From positions 3,348,001 to 3,412,000 of the forward strand of contig NZ_LT607412.1 of NCBI RefSeq assembly GCF_900091455.1: 64,000 nt of DNA. Reading direction: 5' to 3'. A program made the translations under genes and the position numbers. Below are positions 8,619 to 16,189 of the stretch, piece after piece (positions within the stretch are counted from its first letter, which is position 1; each line of letters opens with the position of its first letter). Source of the DNA: Micromonospora coriariae. Lineage in GTDB: Bacteria; Actinomycetota; Actinomycetes; Mycobacteriales; Micromonosporaceae. The notes beneath the pieces are model-generated. The model had not been told where the DNA came from. It saw nothing but the letters and a program-made list of their open reading frames with translations, and did no database searches.

Positions 8619-8795
8619 GCTCGCCGGGCCGCTCCCGCTGGCCGTTCCGCTGGCAGGCCGGGCGGTCCCGTCCGGCGTCCGCTGCCCCCGGCCGGTCGAC
8701 CGGCCCGTCCAGTAGCGGAAAAGTTCCCGGGCAGGGCGGATTGCGACGGTCGCCACGCCGCCCCGACGTCGGCCGGGACCGGCCCGCTGCGGCGG

Positions 8796-8801
8796 TACCG
8801 T
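8796..8801 (+). promoter_or_regulatory. Leaderless-type -10 element TACCGT
   Basis: TACCGT lies seven bases before the ATG at 8809 and predicts transcription starting at or next to that ATG rather than at the downstream GTG 8903. Confidence 0.5.
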
Positions 8802-8808
8802 GGGCGGC

Positions 8809-8910
8809 ATGACCGATCGACCGCCCGTCACCGCCGGGTTGACCTGCGAGCACCCCGTGCGGGCGGGTGCCGGCGAGGGTGCCCACGCGCTGGACGCCGA
8901 CGGTGCCTGA
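8809..8910 (+). CDS. Short overlapping ORF of 33 codons (possible leader peptide)
   Basis: An ATG-initiated ORF placed seven bases after a -10-like TACCGT. Its last codons overlap the GTG (8903) of the His-rich membrane protein, in another frame, so reinitiation or coupling is possible. The peptide has one Cys in TCEHP and is otherwise unremarkable. It could be a coupled leader peptide, the true N-terminus of the downstream protein separated by a frameshift, or chance. Confidence 0.35.
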   Translation: MTDRPPVTAGLTCEHPVRAGAGEGAHALDADGA

Positions 8911-9832
8911 CCGGATCTCCGCCACGCCGGACCGGAGCACCCTCCGGCTGGCGCTGGTGGTCGGCGGGCTGGTGCTCGCGGTGCTGCTCGGCTTCGGCCT
9001 GGGGCGGATGAACGCTGGCGGCGCCACCAGTGCCGGCGGCGCGGCGCTGGCCGCCGACCACACCCACCCGCCGGGCACGGAGCCGCACGAACACGGCAGC
9101 GCCACCGGTGCGGACCAGGGCGCGGGCGGCGAGCCGGGCGGCCTGTCGGTCAGCTCCGCCGGGTACACCCTGGCTCCCGTGGCCACCGAGTTCCCGGCGG
9201 GCCGTTCCGAACAGCTCCGGTTCCAGGTGCGCGACGCGCAGCGCCGGCCCGTCACCCGCTTCGCCGTGGTGCACGACAAGCCGATGCACCTCATCGTGGT
9301 CCGCCGGGACCTGACCGGCTACCAGCACCTGCACCCGACCATGGCACCGGACGGCACCTGGTCGGTGCCGTTGACCCTCGCGCAGCCCGGCGTCTGGCGG
9401 GCGTACGCCGACTTCACAGTGGTCGCCGCCGACGGCGGCCAGACCGCGGTGACCCTCGGCACGGACCTGGTCGCGCCCGGCGGCTACCAGCCCCGTCCGC
9501 TGCCGGCCCCGGCCACCTCGACGGTGGTGGACGGGTTCACCGTCGGCTACCAGGGCAGCCCGCAGGCCGGGGCGACGGTGCCGCTGACGTTCCGGATCGA
9601 CGCCGCTGGCGGCTCCGCCCCGCTGGAGCGCTACCTCGGGGCGTACGGACACCTGGTGGCGCTGCGCGAGGGCGACCTGGGCTACCTGCACGTGCACCCC
9701 GAACCGGAACTCGTGGACGGCCAGGTCAAGTTCTGGCTGACCACCCCCGGCCCCGGCCGCTACCGCCTCTACCTGGACTTCCAGGTGAACACCAAGGTCC
9801 ACACCGCAGAGTTCACCCTCACGATCCCCTAA
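8903..9832 (+). CDS. Membrane-anchored extracytoplasmic protein with His-rich linker, possibly metal related
   Basis: From GTG 8903 the product is 309 residues; GTG 8867 and 8879 are alternatives. An N-terminal helix (LRLALVVGGLVLAVLLGFGLG) anchors it. A His-rich linker (ADHTHPPGTEPHEHGS) follows, then two similar beta-rich modules. The first contains DKPMHLIVVRRDLTGYQHLHP and the second YGHLVALREGDLGYLHVHP. The repeated YxHLHP/YLHVHP motifs suggest metal binding, and related proteins are often found near copper-handling genes, but no such gene is adjacent here. I know no assigned activity. Confidence 0.7.
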   Translation: MPDRISATPDRSTLRLALVVGGLVLAVLLGFGLGRMNAGGATSAGGAALAADHTHPPGTEPHEHGSATGADQGAGGEPGGLSVSSAGYTLAPVATEFPAGRSEQLRFQVRDAQRRPVTRFAVVHDKPMHLIVVRRDLTGYQHLHPTMAPDGTWSVPLTLAQPGVWRAYADFTVVAADGGQTAVTLGTDLVAPGGYQPRPLPAPATSTVVDGFTVGYQGSPQAGATVPLTFRIDAAGGSAPLERYLGAYGHLVALREGDLGYLHVHPEPELVDGQVKFWLTTPGPGRYRLYLDFQVNTKVHTAEFTLTIP

Positions 9833-9877
9833 CCCCACCACCCCCCGGCCCCACCCCGGTCGGCCCCACCCCGTTAC

Positions 9878-9946
9878 CCCCGTTGATCATGAAGTTATTG
9901 CCCTGCGGCGCGGCGTGTCGTGGCAATAACTTCATGATCAACGGGG
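9878..9946. repeat. Long palindromic element, copy 2
   Basis: Perfect 25-bp inverted arms at 9878-9902 and 9922-9946 around a 19-base loop. It shares the core GATCATGAAGTTAT with the element at 5562-5630, while the loops differ, so the arms are what is conserved. It sits between convergent genes and could act as a bidirectional terminator. Confidence 0.85.
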
Positions 9947-9975
9947 GGAGTTGGGGGGGCCGGGGTACCGGGCGG

Positions 9976-10015
9976 GGGGAGGGGAGGGGAGGGGAGGGGA
10001 GGGGAGGGGAGGGGG
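9976..10015. repeat. GGGGA pentanucleotide tandem repeat
   Basis: Seven consecutive GGGGA units followed by GGGGG, ending exactly at the TAA stop of the minus-strand XRE gene. The plus strand has eight G4 tracts separated by single A bases, an ideal G-quadruplex former. The minus-strand transcript would carry a C-rich run just after its stop codon. Slippage should make copy number variable between strains. Confidence 0.9.
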
Positions 10016-10432
10016 TTAGCCGGCGCGGCGGATGGGGCGGCGGGCCAGGTAGCGGAGCAGGTCGCGGATGTGGTGCTTCTCCTCGGCGGGGACGGTGGGG
10101 TCGGCCAGCCGGTCCAGGATGGCGCGAACGTCCGCCTCGACCGGGCCGTCGTCGTGCCGCCGGCGGGGTGCCGGGCCGGCGTCGGGTAGCCCGAGCGCCC
10201 GGAACGCCGCCGCGACCGGCAGATCCAGCGCGGAGCAGAAGCCGCGCACCTTCGCCAGCTCGGGGTAGTCCTGCCAGTCACCGGCCAGCCAACGGAACAC
10301 CGTGGATCGGCCCACGCCCGTGTGCGAGGCAAGGTCGGTGACCGTCCACCCGCGTTCGTCGCGGGCGTCGTCGATGGCGCGCCGGACGAAGCGGGCGAAG
10401 GCCATCTGTGGTGAAACGTCTGCGGAACCCAT
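10016..10432 (-). CDS. XRE-family helix-turn-helix transcriptional regulator
   Basis: A 138-residue protein. The N-terminal half is a cro/cI-type domain: FVRRAIDDARDERGWTVTDL, then ASHTGVGRSTVFRWLAGDW, with a recognition helix near residues 40-50. The C-terminal half (ADVRAILDRLADPTVPAEEKHHIRDLLRYLARR) is helical and may mediate dimerisation or effector sensing. The ATG at 10432 follows a purine-rich GGGAGGGG; a second ATG lies 27 bases downstream. It is divergent from the membrane protein at 10673, with a promoter and a palindromic site between them, so autoregulation is likely. Confidence 0.8.
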   Translation of the reverse strand: MGSADVSPQMAFARFVRRAIDDARDERGWTVTDLASHTGVGRSTVFRWLAGDWQDYPELAKVRGFCSALDLPVAAAFRALGLPDAGPAPRRRHDDGPVEADVRAILDRLADPTVPAEEKHHIRDLLRYLARRPIRRAG

Positions 10433-10482
10433 CCCTGCGGGTCTTCCCCTCCCGGCCGAAGCACTGGGGTATGCGCCTTCTG

Positions 10483-10510
10483 AGGGTAGTACGCCGAGGG
10501 GCGGAAACAA
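10483..10510 (-). promoter_or_regulatory. Promoter of the XRE regulator gene
   Basis: On the minus strand TTGTTT (10510-10505) is followed after 16 bases by TACCCT (10488-10483), a good -35/-10 pair about 50 bases ahead of the ATG at 10432. Confidence 0.5.
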
Positions 10511-10529
10511 TTGACTGACCGCACAAACT

Positions 10530-10545
10530 GTCCCGTGGACGGGAC
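10530..10545. promoter_or_regulatory. 16-nt palindrome, candidate operator of the XRE regulator
   Basis: GTCCCGTGGACGGGAC is a palindrome of 7-bp arms around GG, located 20 bases upstream of the XRE -35 box in the divergent region. TTTTT follows on the plus strand, so a short terminator is an alternative, but no plus-strand gene ends here. Confidence 0.45.
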
Positions 10546-10672
10546 TTTTTCTCAGCCGGAACACGGACCGGACCGGGAACGCGTACCAAGCGATCATCGT
10601 CGTTCTTCCACTAAGCTCGGTGCCCGTCCCGGCAGCCTGCCCCGTCCGACCGGACCACCGTCGAGGAGCACC

Positions 10673-11131
10673 ATGGCCGACTCGAGCAGCCCCCAGCCGT
10701 ACCAGCCCGGCGCGGTGAGCGTCTTCTTCGTCGCCAAGGCCGGCGTCTTCGCCGCCGCGTTCTGGATCTGGTTGCTGGTCCTGGTGCTCCGCACCGACAC
10801 GGCGACCGGCGCGCACGTCCTCGCCGCCACCGGTGCGATCACCACCACGTTGGTGGGGGTGGTGCTCGGCGTTCGGATGGCGTTGCAGCGGAACGCCGCC
10901 GTCCGGCACGCGGAGATGAAGAAGCTGCTGGTCGACATCTCCTGGAACGCTTTCGCCGCGGCCGGCAACGCCGAGAGCGCGGGCACGGTGGTGCCGTTCC
11001 CGGTCGGCCCGGCCGACAGCGAGCGGGCCGCCCAGCGAGCGGGCAGCGACCGCGTGTCGGCCTTCGACCGTGGTCCTGGCGAGCGCAGAGGCGGGCGGGA
11101 CCGCGGCAGCAACGGCGACCGCCGGCGCTAG
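10673..11131 (+). CDS. Small membrane protein of unknown function
   Basis: A 152-residue product from an ATG preceded by GAGGAG at ideal spacing. Two hydrophobic helices (about 20-42 and 50-70, the latter GAITTTLVGVVLGVRMAL) are followed by a cytoplasmic tail rich in Arg, Gly, Asp and Ser. I do not recognise the family. Its stop overlaps the end of the convergent methyltransferase gene by four bases. It is divergent from the XRE gene and could be its target. Confidence 0.65.
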   Translation: MADSSSPQPYQPGAVSVFFVAKAGVFAAAFWIWLLVLVLRTDTATGAHVLAATGAITTTLVGVVLGVRMALQRNAAVRHAEMKKLLVDISWNAFAAAGNAESAGTVVPFPVGPADSERAAQRAGSDRVSAFDRGPGERRGGRDRGSNGDRRR

Positions 11132-12291
11132 GCGGCGGGCGGCTCGTCGGCGGCCAGCAGGGTCTCCAGCCGGGGCGTGACCCGCCACTGGTCCACCAGC
11201 TCGCGGTACTCCGCGCGCTGCGGCGCGGTGGCCCCGGTGTCGGTACGGCGGGCCCGGATCAGCAGGTTGCGCGGGGTGTGCTGCGAGTCCACGAACTCCA
11301 CCACCTCGGCCCGGTACCCGTGCACCCGCAACAACCCGGCCCGCAGCGCGTCGGTGAGCACGTCGGCGAAACGCTCCCGCAGGATGCCCTGTCGGGTCAG
11401 CAGCTCGTACGGGGCCGGAGTGGGCTGGGCGCGTAGCTGTTTCGCCAGGTCGTGGTGGCAGCAGGGCGCGGCCAGCACCCAGCGGGCCTGCCAGCGCACC
11501 GCGCGGGCCAGCGCCTCGTCGGTGGCGGTGTCGCAGGCGTGCAGCGCCAGCACCAGATCCGGTGCGGGGTCGACGACAGCGTCCGCGATCGTGCCGGCCA
11601 CGAAGCTGACCCGGTCGGCCCAGCCCAGTCGCTGTGCCAGCTCGGTGTTGCGCCGCCGCTGGTCCTCCCGGACGTCCACGCCGATCAGCTCGACGTCGAG
11701 CCCCCGGCCGGACAGGTAGCGGTACGCGGCGAAGGTCAGGTACGCGTTGCCGCAGCCCAGGTCGACCACCCGCAGCGGACCGGTCAGCTCGTCCGGCAGG
11801 GTCGCCGCCAGGGCCCGCAGGAACGCGTCCACCTGGCGGCGCTTGGCCGCCGAGCCGCCGATCTCGGTGAAGATCTCATCGCCCGGGTCCAGCAGGTACT
11901 CCTTGGCCCGGTCGTTCCCGCCGGGTGGCGCGACCGGCCGGGCTGGCGCGGCGGCCCGGTGCACCTGCGCCTCGCCGGACTTCGTCACCCGGAGCTGGAG
12001 CGTCGCGTCCGTCGTCTCCACGTGCCAGTTGCCGAACGGCTCGGCCAGCAGTTCGTCGACCGCCGCGGCGGTCTCCGGGCCGGGGGTGACGTTGCGGGTG
12101 TACGGGCGGGCGCCGTCGGAGGTGGCGATCTGGAGGCGGGGCCCGGCCTTGAGGGTCACCGGCCGCAACTCGGCCCGGACCACCGTCGGACGGCGGCCAC
12201 GGCGGCGCCCGGCGGCGACCGCCCGGGTCAGCGCGGGATCGAGCAGCAGTGCCCTGACCTGGGCCAGGGCGGCGTCCAGTGGTTCCGGCAT
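11128..12291 (-). CDS. Class I SAM-dependent methyltransferase
   Basis: A 387-residue protein. The N-terminal 110 residues form a domain without a clear relative. The C-terminal part has the Rossmann methyltransferase core: RVVDLGCGNAYLTFAAYRYL (motif I, about residue 178), the acidic end of the next strand (ELIGVDVRED), and LVLALHACDTATDEAL with WVLAAPCCHHDL. The GCGxG loop and the HACDTATD/PCCHH segments match a family of predicted RNA or small-molecule methyltransferases with a conserved Cys-Cys-His patch. The substrate is unknown. It lies downstream of the helicase gene, separated by a hairpin. Confidence 0.75.
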   Translation of the reverse strand: MPEPLDAALAQVRALLLDPALTRAVAAGRRRGRRPTVVRAELRPVTLKAGPRLQIATSDGARPYTRNVTPGPETAAAVDELLAEPFGNWHVETTDATLQLRVTKSGEAQVHRAAAPARPVAPPGGNDRAKEYLLDPGDEIFTEIGGSAAKRRQVDAFLRALAATLPDELTGPLRVVDLGCGNAYLTFAAYRYLSGRGLDVELIGVDVREDQRRRNTELAQRLGWADRVSFVAGTIADAVVDPAPDLVLALHACDTATDEALARAVRWQARWVLAAPCCHHDLAKQLRAQPTPAPYELLTRQGILRERFADVLTDALRAGLLRVHGYRAEVVEFVDSQHTPRNLLIRARRTDTGATAPQRAEYRELVDQWRVTPRLETLLAADEPPAA

Positions 12292-12324
12292 CGTTCCATC
12301 TTCTGACGGTGGGGTGGGAAGGGA

Positions 12325-12361
12325 ACATCCCCCGTACCGCGCGGGGCGGTCCGGGGGATGT
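12325..12361 (-). terminator. Hairpin after the DEAD-box helicase gene
   Basis: ACATCCCCC (12325-12333) pairs with GGGGGATGT (12353-12361), with a further inner GC-rich stem. It starts 16 bases past the helicase stop and ends 33 bases before the methyltransferase ATG. Confidence 0.6.
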
Positions 12362-12377
12362 CGGGTGTCGCTGTGCG

Positions 12378-14066
12378 TCAGTCCGCGGTGGCCTCGGCCG
12401 GCGCACCCGCGCCGGAACCGCCACCACGGCGACGCCGACGGCGGCGCGGCTTCGACGGCTCACCGTCGGTCCCGGCCACCGGCTCGGCCGGGGTCGCGTC
12501 GGCGGAGATCACCGCGGTCGGCTCGCCCGCGATCGCCTCGCCGGCCCGGCGGCGACGCCGACGGCGGGGGGTACGCGTGCTCTCCTCGTCGGAGGCGGCG
12601 TTGTCCGCGGGTGCCTCGGCGGCCGGCGTGCCGGCGTCGGTGCGGTCCCGCCGGCCGTCGCCGCGACCGCGGCGCTCGCCCCGGCCGTCGCCGCGGCTCT
12701 CGCCACGTCGGGAGCCCCGACCGCCGCTGTCACCGCGTCGGGAGCGCGTGCCGCCCAGGTCTTCCTCGACCTCGGCGGACAGCCCGGCCCGGGTCCGTTC
12801 GGCGGTGGGCAGCGTGCCGGTGACCTCGGTGGGGATGTGCAGGTCGGTGTAGAGGTGCGGGGACGTGTGGTACGTCTCCGGCGGCTCCGGCATCTCCAGA
12901 CCGAGGGTCTTGTCGATGATCCGCCAGCGGGGCATGTCGTCCCAGTCGACGAAGGTCACCGCGACACCGGTCGCCCCGGCCCGGCCGGTGCGGCCGATCC
13001 GGTGGGTGTAGGTGTCCTGGTCTTCCGGGCAGTCGTAGTTGATGACGTGGGTGACGCCGGTGACGTCGAGCCCGCGGGCCGCCACGTCGGTGGCGACCAG
13101 AATGTCGATCTTGCCCGCCCGGAACGCCCGCAGCGCCCGCTCGCGGGCACCCTGGCCGAGGTCACCGTGCACCGCGGCGACCGCGAACCCGCGGAAGTCG
13201 AGGTCCTCGGCGACCCGGTCGGCGGCCCGCTTGGTGCGCGTGAAGATCATGGTCAGCCCGCGACCCTCGGCCTGGAGGATGCGCGCCACCACCTCGACCT
13301 TGTTCATCGAGTGGGTGCGGTAGACAAGCTGCTCGGTCTGCGGCGATGGCCCGGTCTCGGCGGTGTGCCCGGCGTGGATCGTCATCGGCTGGCGCAGGAA
13401 GCGCCGGGACAGGGTGACGATCGGGTCGGGCATGGTGGCCGAGAAGAGCATCGTCTGCCGGTCTTCCGGCAGCATCGCGAGGATCTTCTCGACGTCGTCG
13501 AGGAAGCCCAGGTCGAGCATCCGGTCGGCCTCGTCGAGGACGAGGGCGTGCACCCGGTCCAGCCGCAGGTGCTTCTGCTTCTGCAGGTCCATCAGTCGGC
13601 CCGGCGTGCCGACCAGGATCTCGACGCCCTTGCGGAGCGCCTCGATCTGCGGCTCGTACGCCACGCCGCCGTAGATCGGCAGCACCCGGACGCCCCGCGT
13701 ACGGCCGGCGGCGGCCAGGTCCTTGGCGACCTGGATGCCCAGCTCGCGGGTGGGGACGACGACCAGTGCCTGCGGCACGCCGTCGCTGCCCTCGCCCGGC
13801 GCGAAGACCCGGTCCAGCAGCGGTACGCCGAAGCCGAGGGTCTTGCCGGTGCCGGTGGGGGCCTGACCGATCAGGTCGACGCCGCGCAGCGCGATCGGGA
13901 TCGCGTACTCCTGGATCGCGAAGGCGCGGGTGATGCCGGCCGCGGCCAGCGCCTCGACGGTCTCGTCGCGGGCGCCGAGTGCGGCGAAGGTGGGGGCCTC
14001 CGGTCGAACCGGGGCGGTGGGGGCCAGTTCCTGGCCGTCCATCAGATCTTGAGTCAATTCGCTCAT
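12378..14066 (-). CDS. DEAD-box ATP-dependent RNA helicase
   Basis: A 562-residue RNA helicase of the RhlE/DeaD kind. It shows the Q-motif region (FAIQEYAIPIAL), motif I APTGTGKT near 72, PTRELG, TPGRL, motif II DEAD near 177 (VLDEADRMLDLGF), SAT, and motif VI HRIGRTGRAG near 355. After residue 400 the chain becomes a disordered, highly basic tail with RGG-like clusters and three RRRRR blocks, which would bind RNA or rRNA non-specifically. Such tails are usual in actinobacterial cold-shock and ribosome-assembly helicases. It is followed by a strong hairpin. Confidence 0.92.
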   Translation of the reverse strand: MSELTQDLMDGQELAPTAPVRPEAPTFAALGARDETVEALAAAGITRAFAIQEYAIPIALRGVDLIGQAPTGTGKTLGFGVPLLDRVFAPGEGSDGVPQALVVVPTRELGIQVAKDLAAAGRTRGVRVLPIYGGVAYEPQIEALRKGVEILVGTPGRLMDLQKQKHLRLDRVHALVLDEADRMLDLGFLDDVEKILAMLPEDRQTMLFSATMPDPIVTLSRRFLRQPMTIHAGHTAETGPSPQTEQLVYRTHSMNKVEVVARILQAEGRGLTMIFTRTKRAADRVAEDLDFRGFAVAAVHGDLGQGARERALRAFRAGKIDILVATDVAARGLDVTGVTHVINYDCPEDQDTYTHRIGRTGRAGATGVAVTFVDWDDMPRWRIIDKTLGLEMPEPPETYHTSPHLYTDLHIPTEVTGTLPTAERTRAGLSAEVEEDLGGTRSRRGDSGGRGSRRGESRGDGRGERRGRGDGRRDRTDAGTPAAEAPADNAASDEESTRTPRRRRRRRAGEAIAGEPTAVISADATPAEPVAGTDGEPSKPRRRRRRRGGGSGAGAPAEATAD

Positions 14067-14371
14067 GTGGATGTGGGGGTGCCCTCTCGTGGGTGCGCCC
14101 CGTCATGTCCTCAGGGCGCGTTCGGTATGACGCGGGCCACACGGTCGGGGGCAGACTGCCGAGCCGGACCGGGCCGCACGCGCGCCGCAGGCTGAGCTTC
14201 GATCAGATCGGCGCCCACGGCAACTGCTCTATGCTACCTGAACAGGCATACCCCCGTCCCGATTCCCGGCCGGGGTGCGCCCAGGCGGGGCCACCGAATG
14301 TGACCTGTGCCACATCGATCCGGCGCGGGGTCGTGCCACGCGCGGGGCACCCGCGCGGCGGCGACGGGCGG

Positions 14372-14377
14372 TAGCCT
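14372..14377 (+). promoter_or_regulatory. Leaderless-type -10 element TAGCCT
   Basis: TAGCCT ends six bases before the GTG at 14384, supporting that start codon. Confidence 0.5.
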
Positions 14378-14383
14378 GCGCTC

Positions 14384-15034
14384 GTGTCCGCGCCGACCAC
14401 CCCCGGTCCCGCCGTCGCCGACCTGCTGGGCCTGGTCGCCTTCGGTGAGTTGCTCGCCTTCGAGCGGATGGCCGGCGACGCCCGGCTCGCGCCCGATCTG
14501 CACCGCCGCGCCGCGCTGAGCGAGATGGCCGCCGCCGAGATCGCCAACTACCGCCGGCTCGCCGACCGGCTCACCGCGCTGGGCGTGCCGCCGGAAGACG
14601 CGATGGCGCCCTACCTGACCGCCCTGCAGGCGTACCACGACTCGACCGAGCCACGGGACTGGGCGGAGGTGGTGACCAAGGCGTACGTCGGTGACGCCAT
14701 CACCGACGACTTCCTCCGCGAGATCGCCGACGCGTTGGACGAGCCCGACCGGGCCCTGGTGCTGGACGTGCTGCACGACTCCCGGTACGCGGAGTTCGCC
14801 GCCGCGGAGATCCGGGTGGCCGTCGCCGCCGACCCCCGGGTGGCCGGCCGGCTCTCCATGTGGGCCCGGCGGCTGGTCGGCGAGGCGCTCTCCCAGGCCG
14901 GCCGCGTCGCCGCCGAGCGGGCCGCGCTCACCGCGTTGATCGCGCAGGGCGACCGGGTCGACGTGCCGGGGCTGTTCCGGCGGCTCACCGCCGCGCACAC
15001 CGCGCGGATGGCCGCCGTCGGGCTGAACAACTGA
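14384..15034 (+). CDS. Ferritin-like fold protein (MiaE-like hydroxylase family)
   Basis: A 216-residue all-helical protein. Glu and His residues typical of ferritin-like diiron bundles occur in helix motifs: FGELLAFERM (about 22-31), EMAAAEIANYRRL (about 48-60) and RYAEFAAAEIRVA (about 133-145). This agrees with the actinobacterial family annotated as ferritin-like or tRNA-(MS2IO6A)-hydroxylase-like. Hydroxylation of tRNA is not shown, since the usual substrate-making enzymes are not nearby. The next gene on the plus strand is far away, and a hairpin follows. Confidence 0.75.
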   Translation: MSAPTTPGPAVADLLGLVAFGELLAFERMAGDARLAPDLHRRAALSEMAAAEIANYRRLADRLTALGVPPEDAMAPYLTALQAYHDSTEPRDWAEVVTKAYVGDAITDDFLREIADALDEPDRALVLDVLHDSRYAEFAAAEIRVAVAADPRVAGRLSMWARRLVGEALSQAGRVAAERAALTALIAQGDRVDVPGLFRRLTAAHTARMAAVGLNN

Positions 15035-15065
15035 TCACCCGGACCACCGGGTGCGGGGCCGGCCC

Positions 15066-15095
15066 GCGGCAGGTGGGCCGACGCCGACCTGCCGC
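15066..15095. terminator. Bidirectional hairpin between convergent genes
   Basis: GCGGCAGGT (15066-15074) pairs with ACCTGCCGC (15087-15095) across 12 bases, in the 75-base gap between the ferritin-like gene and the convergent DUF3107 gene. Confidence 0.6.
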
Positions 15096-15109
15096 GATGG
15101 CCGGACCGG

Positions 15110-15337
15110 TCAGCGGACGGTGAAACCGACCGCTCGGGGGGACGCCTCGGCGATCTCGACGTAGGCGACCTTCTCGATCGGAACGATGACCCGCCGGCCC
15201 TTCTCGTCGGTCAGGGAGAGCGTGCCGCCGTTGCCGGCGAAGGCGTCGGTCACGATCTGCTCGATCTCGGCCGGCGACTGCGCGCTGTCCAGAACCAGCT
15301 CGCGCGGCGCGTACTGCACGCCGATCTTGACCTCCAC
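15110..15337 (-). CDS. DUF3107 domain-containing protein
   Basis: A 75-residue protein matching the actinobacterial DUF3107 family along its whole length: it opens EVKIGVQYAPRELVLDS and ends VPIEKVAYVEIAEASPRAVGF. The start GTG has GAGGAGG five bases upstream. The function is unknown. It lies next to a TetR gene on the same strand, an arrangement I associate with many actinobacteria. Small size and mixed beta/alpha pattern suggest a single compact cytoplasmic domain. Confidence 0.85.
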   Translation of the reverse strand: MEVKIGVQYAPRELVLDSAQSPAEIEQIVTDAFAGNGGTLSLTDEKGRRVIVPIEKVAYVEIAEASPRAVGFTVR

Positions 15338-15401
15338 TATGCCTCCTCAACTGGGGCGAAAGAACCGCCCTGCGAAGGCTATCCGATCACGGGGGCGGTG
15401 G

Positions 15402-16040
15402 TCAGGCTGACTCACCTTGCAGCGGGAAGCTCGCGATGCCCCGCCAGGACAGCGCCGCCACCAACGCCTCGGCCTCGGCCTTCGGCACCTGGCGACCGCC
15501 GGCCAGCCAGAACTGCGCGGCCGTCTCCGCCGCGCCGACCAGCCCGGAGGCCAGCAGCTCGGCGTGCGCCCGGCTCACCCCGGTGTCCGAGATGATGGTG
15601 TCGGTGATCGCCGCGATGCAGCCCTGCTCGACCCGCTCGACCCGCTGCCGCACCGCCGGATCGTTGCGCAGGTCCGATTCGAAGACGAGGCGGAACGCCT
15701 CGCTCTCGTGGTCGACGAAGTCGAAGTACGCCCGAACCGACGCGCTGACCCGCTCCTTGTTGTCGCTGGTGCCGCGCATCGCGTCGTGCACCTTTGCGAC
15801 GATGGCGTCGCAGTGCGTGTCCAGCAGGGCCAGGTAGAGATCCATCTTTCCCGGGAAGTGCTGATAGAGCACCGGCTTGGAGACCCCCGCCCGCTCGGCG
15901 ATGTCGTCCATCGCCGCGGCGTGGTAGCCCTGCGCGACGAACACCTCCTGCGCCGCCGCGAGCAGCTGCTTACGGCGCGCCGAACGGGGCAGGCGGGTGG
16001 GCCGGCCGGCGGTCTGTGCACCGTTCCCCACAGCGGTCAT
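15402..16040 (-). CDS. TetR-family transcriptional regulator
   Basis: A 212-residue repressor. The N-terminal helix-turn-helix is clear: RRKQLLAAAQEVFVAQGYHAAAMDDIAERAGVSKPVLYQHFPGKMDLYLALL, about residues 20-70, with the recognition helix at KPVLYQHF. The C-terminal two-thirds is a helical ligand-binding and dimerisation domain. The start ATG was chosen because GGAGGA sits six bases upstream; the frame is open for another 125 codons. It is divergent from the giant disordered protein gene at 16190, a likely regulatory target beside itself. Confidence 0.9.
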   Translation of the reverse strand: MTAVGNGAQTAGRPTRLPRSARRKQLLAAAQEVFVAQGYHAAAMDDIAERAGVSKPVLYQHFPGKMDLYLALLDTHCDAIVAKVHDAMRGTSDNKERVSASVRAYFDFVDHESEAFRLVFESDLRNDPAVRQRVERVEQGCIAAITDTIISDTGVSRAHAELLASGLVGAAETAAQFWLAGGRQVPKAEAEALVAALSWRGIASFPLQGESA

Positions 16041-16157
16041 GGGATCCTCCGAGTTCTCCGTACGAGCCGGCATTTTCCCCCCAGACCGGGCGTGGCCCGT
16101 GAACCCCGTTGTGGAAATGGCCCGCCGCTGTAACTTATCGCCACTGTCACCACACGG

Positions 16158-16163
16158 TAGCCT
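16158..16163 (+). promoter_or_regulatory. Putative -10 element (TAGCCT) of the giant disordered protein gene
   Basis: TAGCCT in the TetR-divergent region; transcription would start near 16170, leaving a short leader that contains the AAGGAG ribosome site at 16178. Confidence 0.4.
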
Positions 16164-16189
16164 CAGCGGGGGCGACCAAGGAGCGCGCG

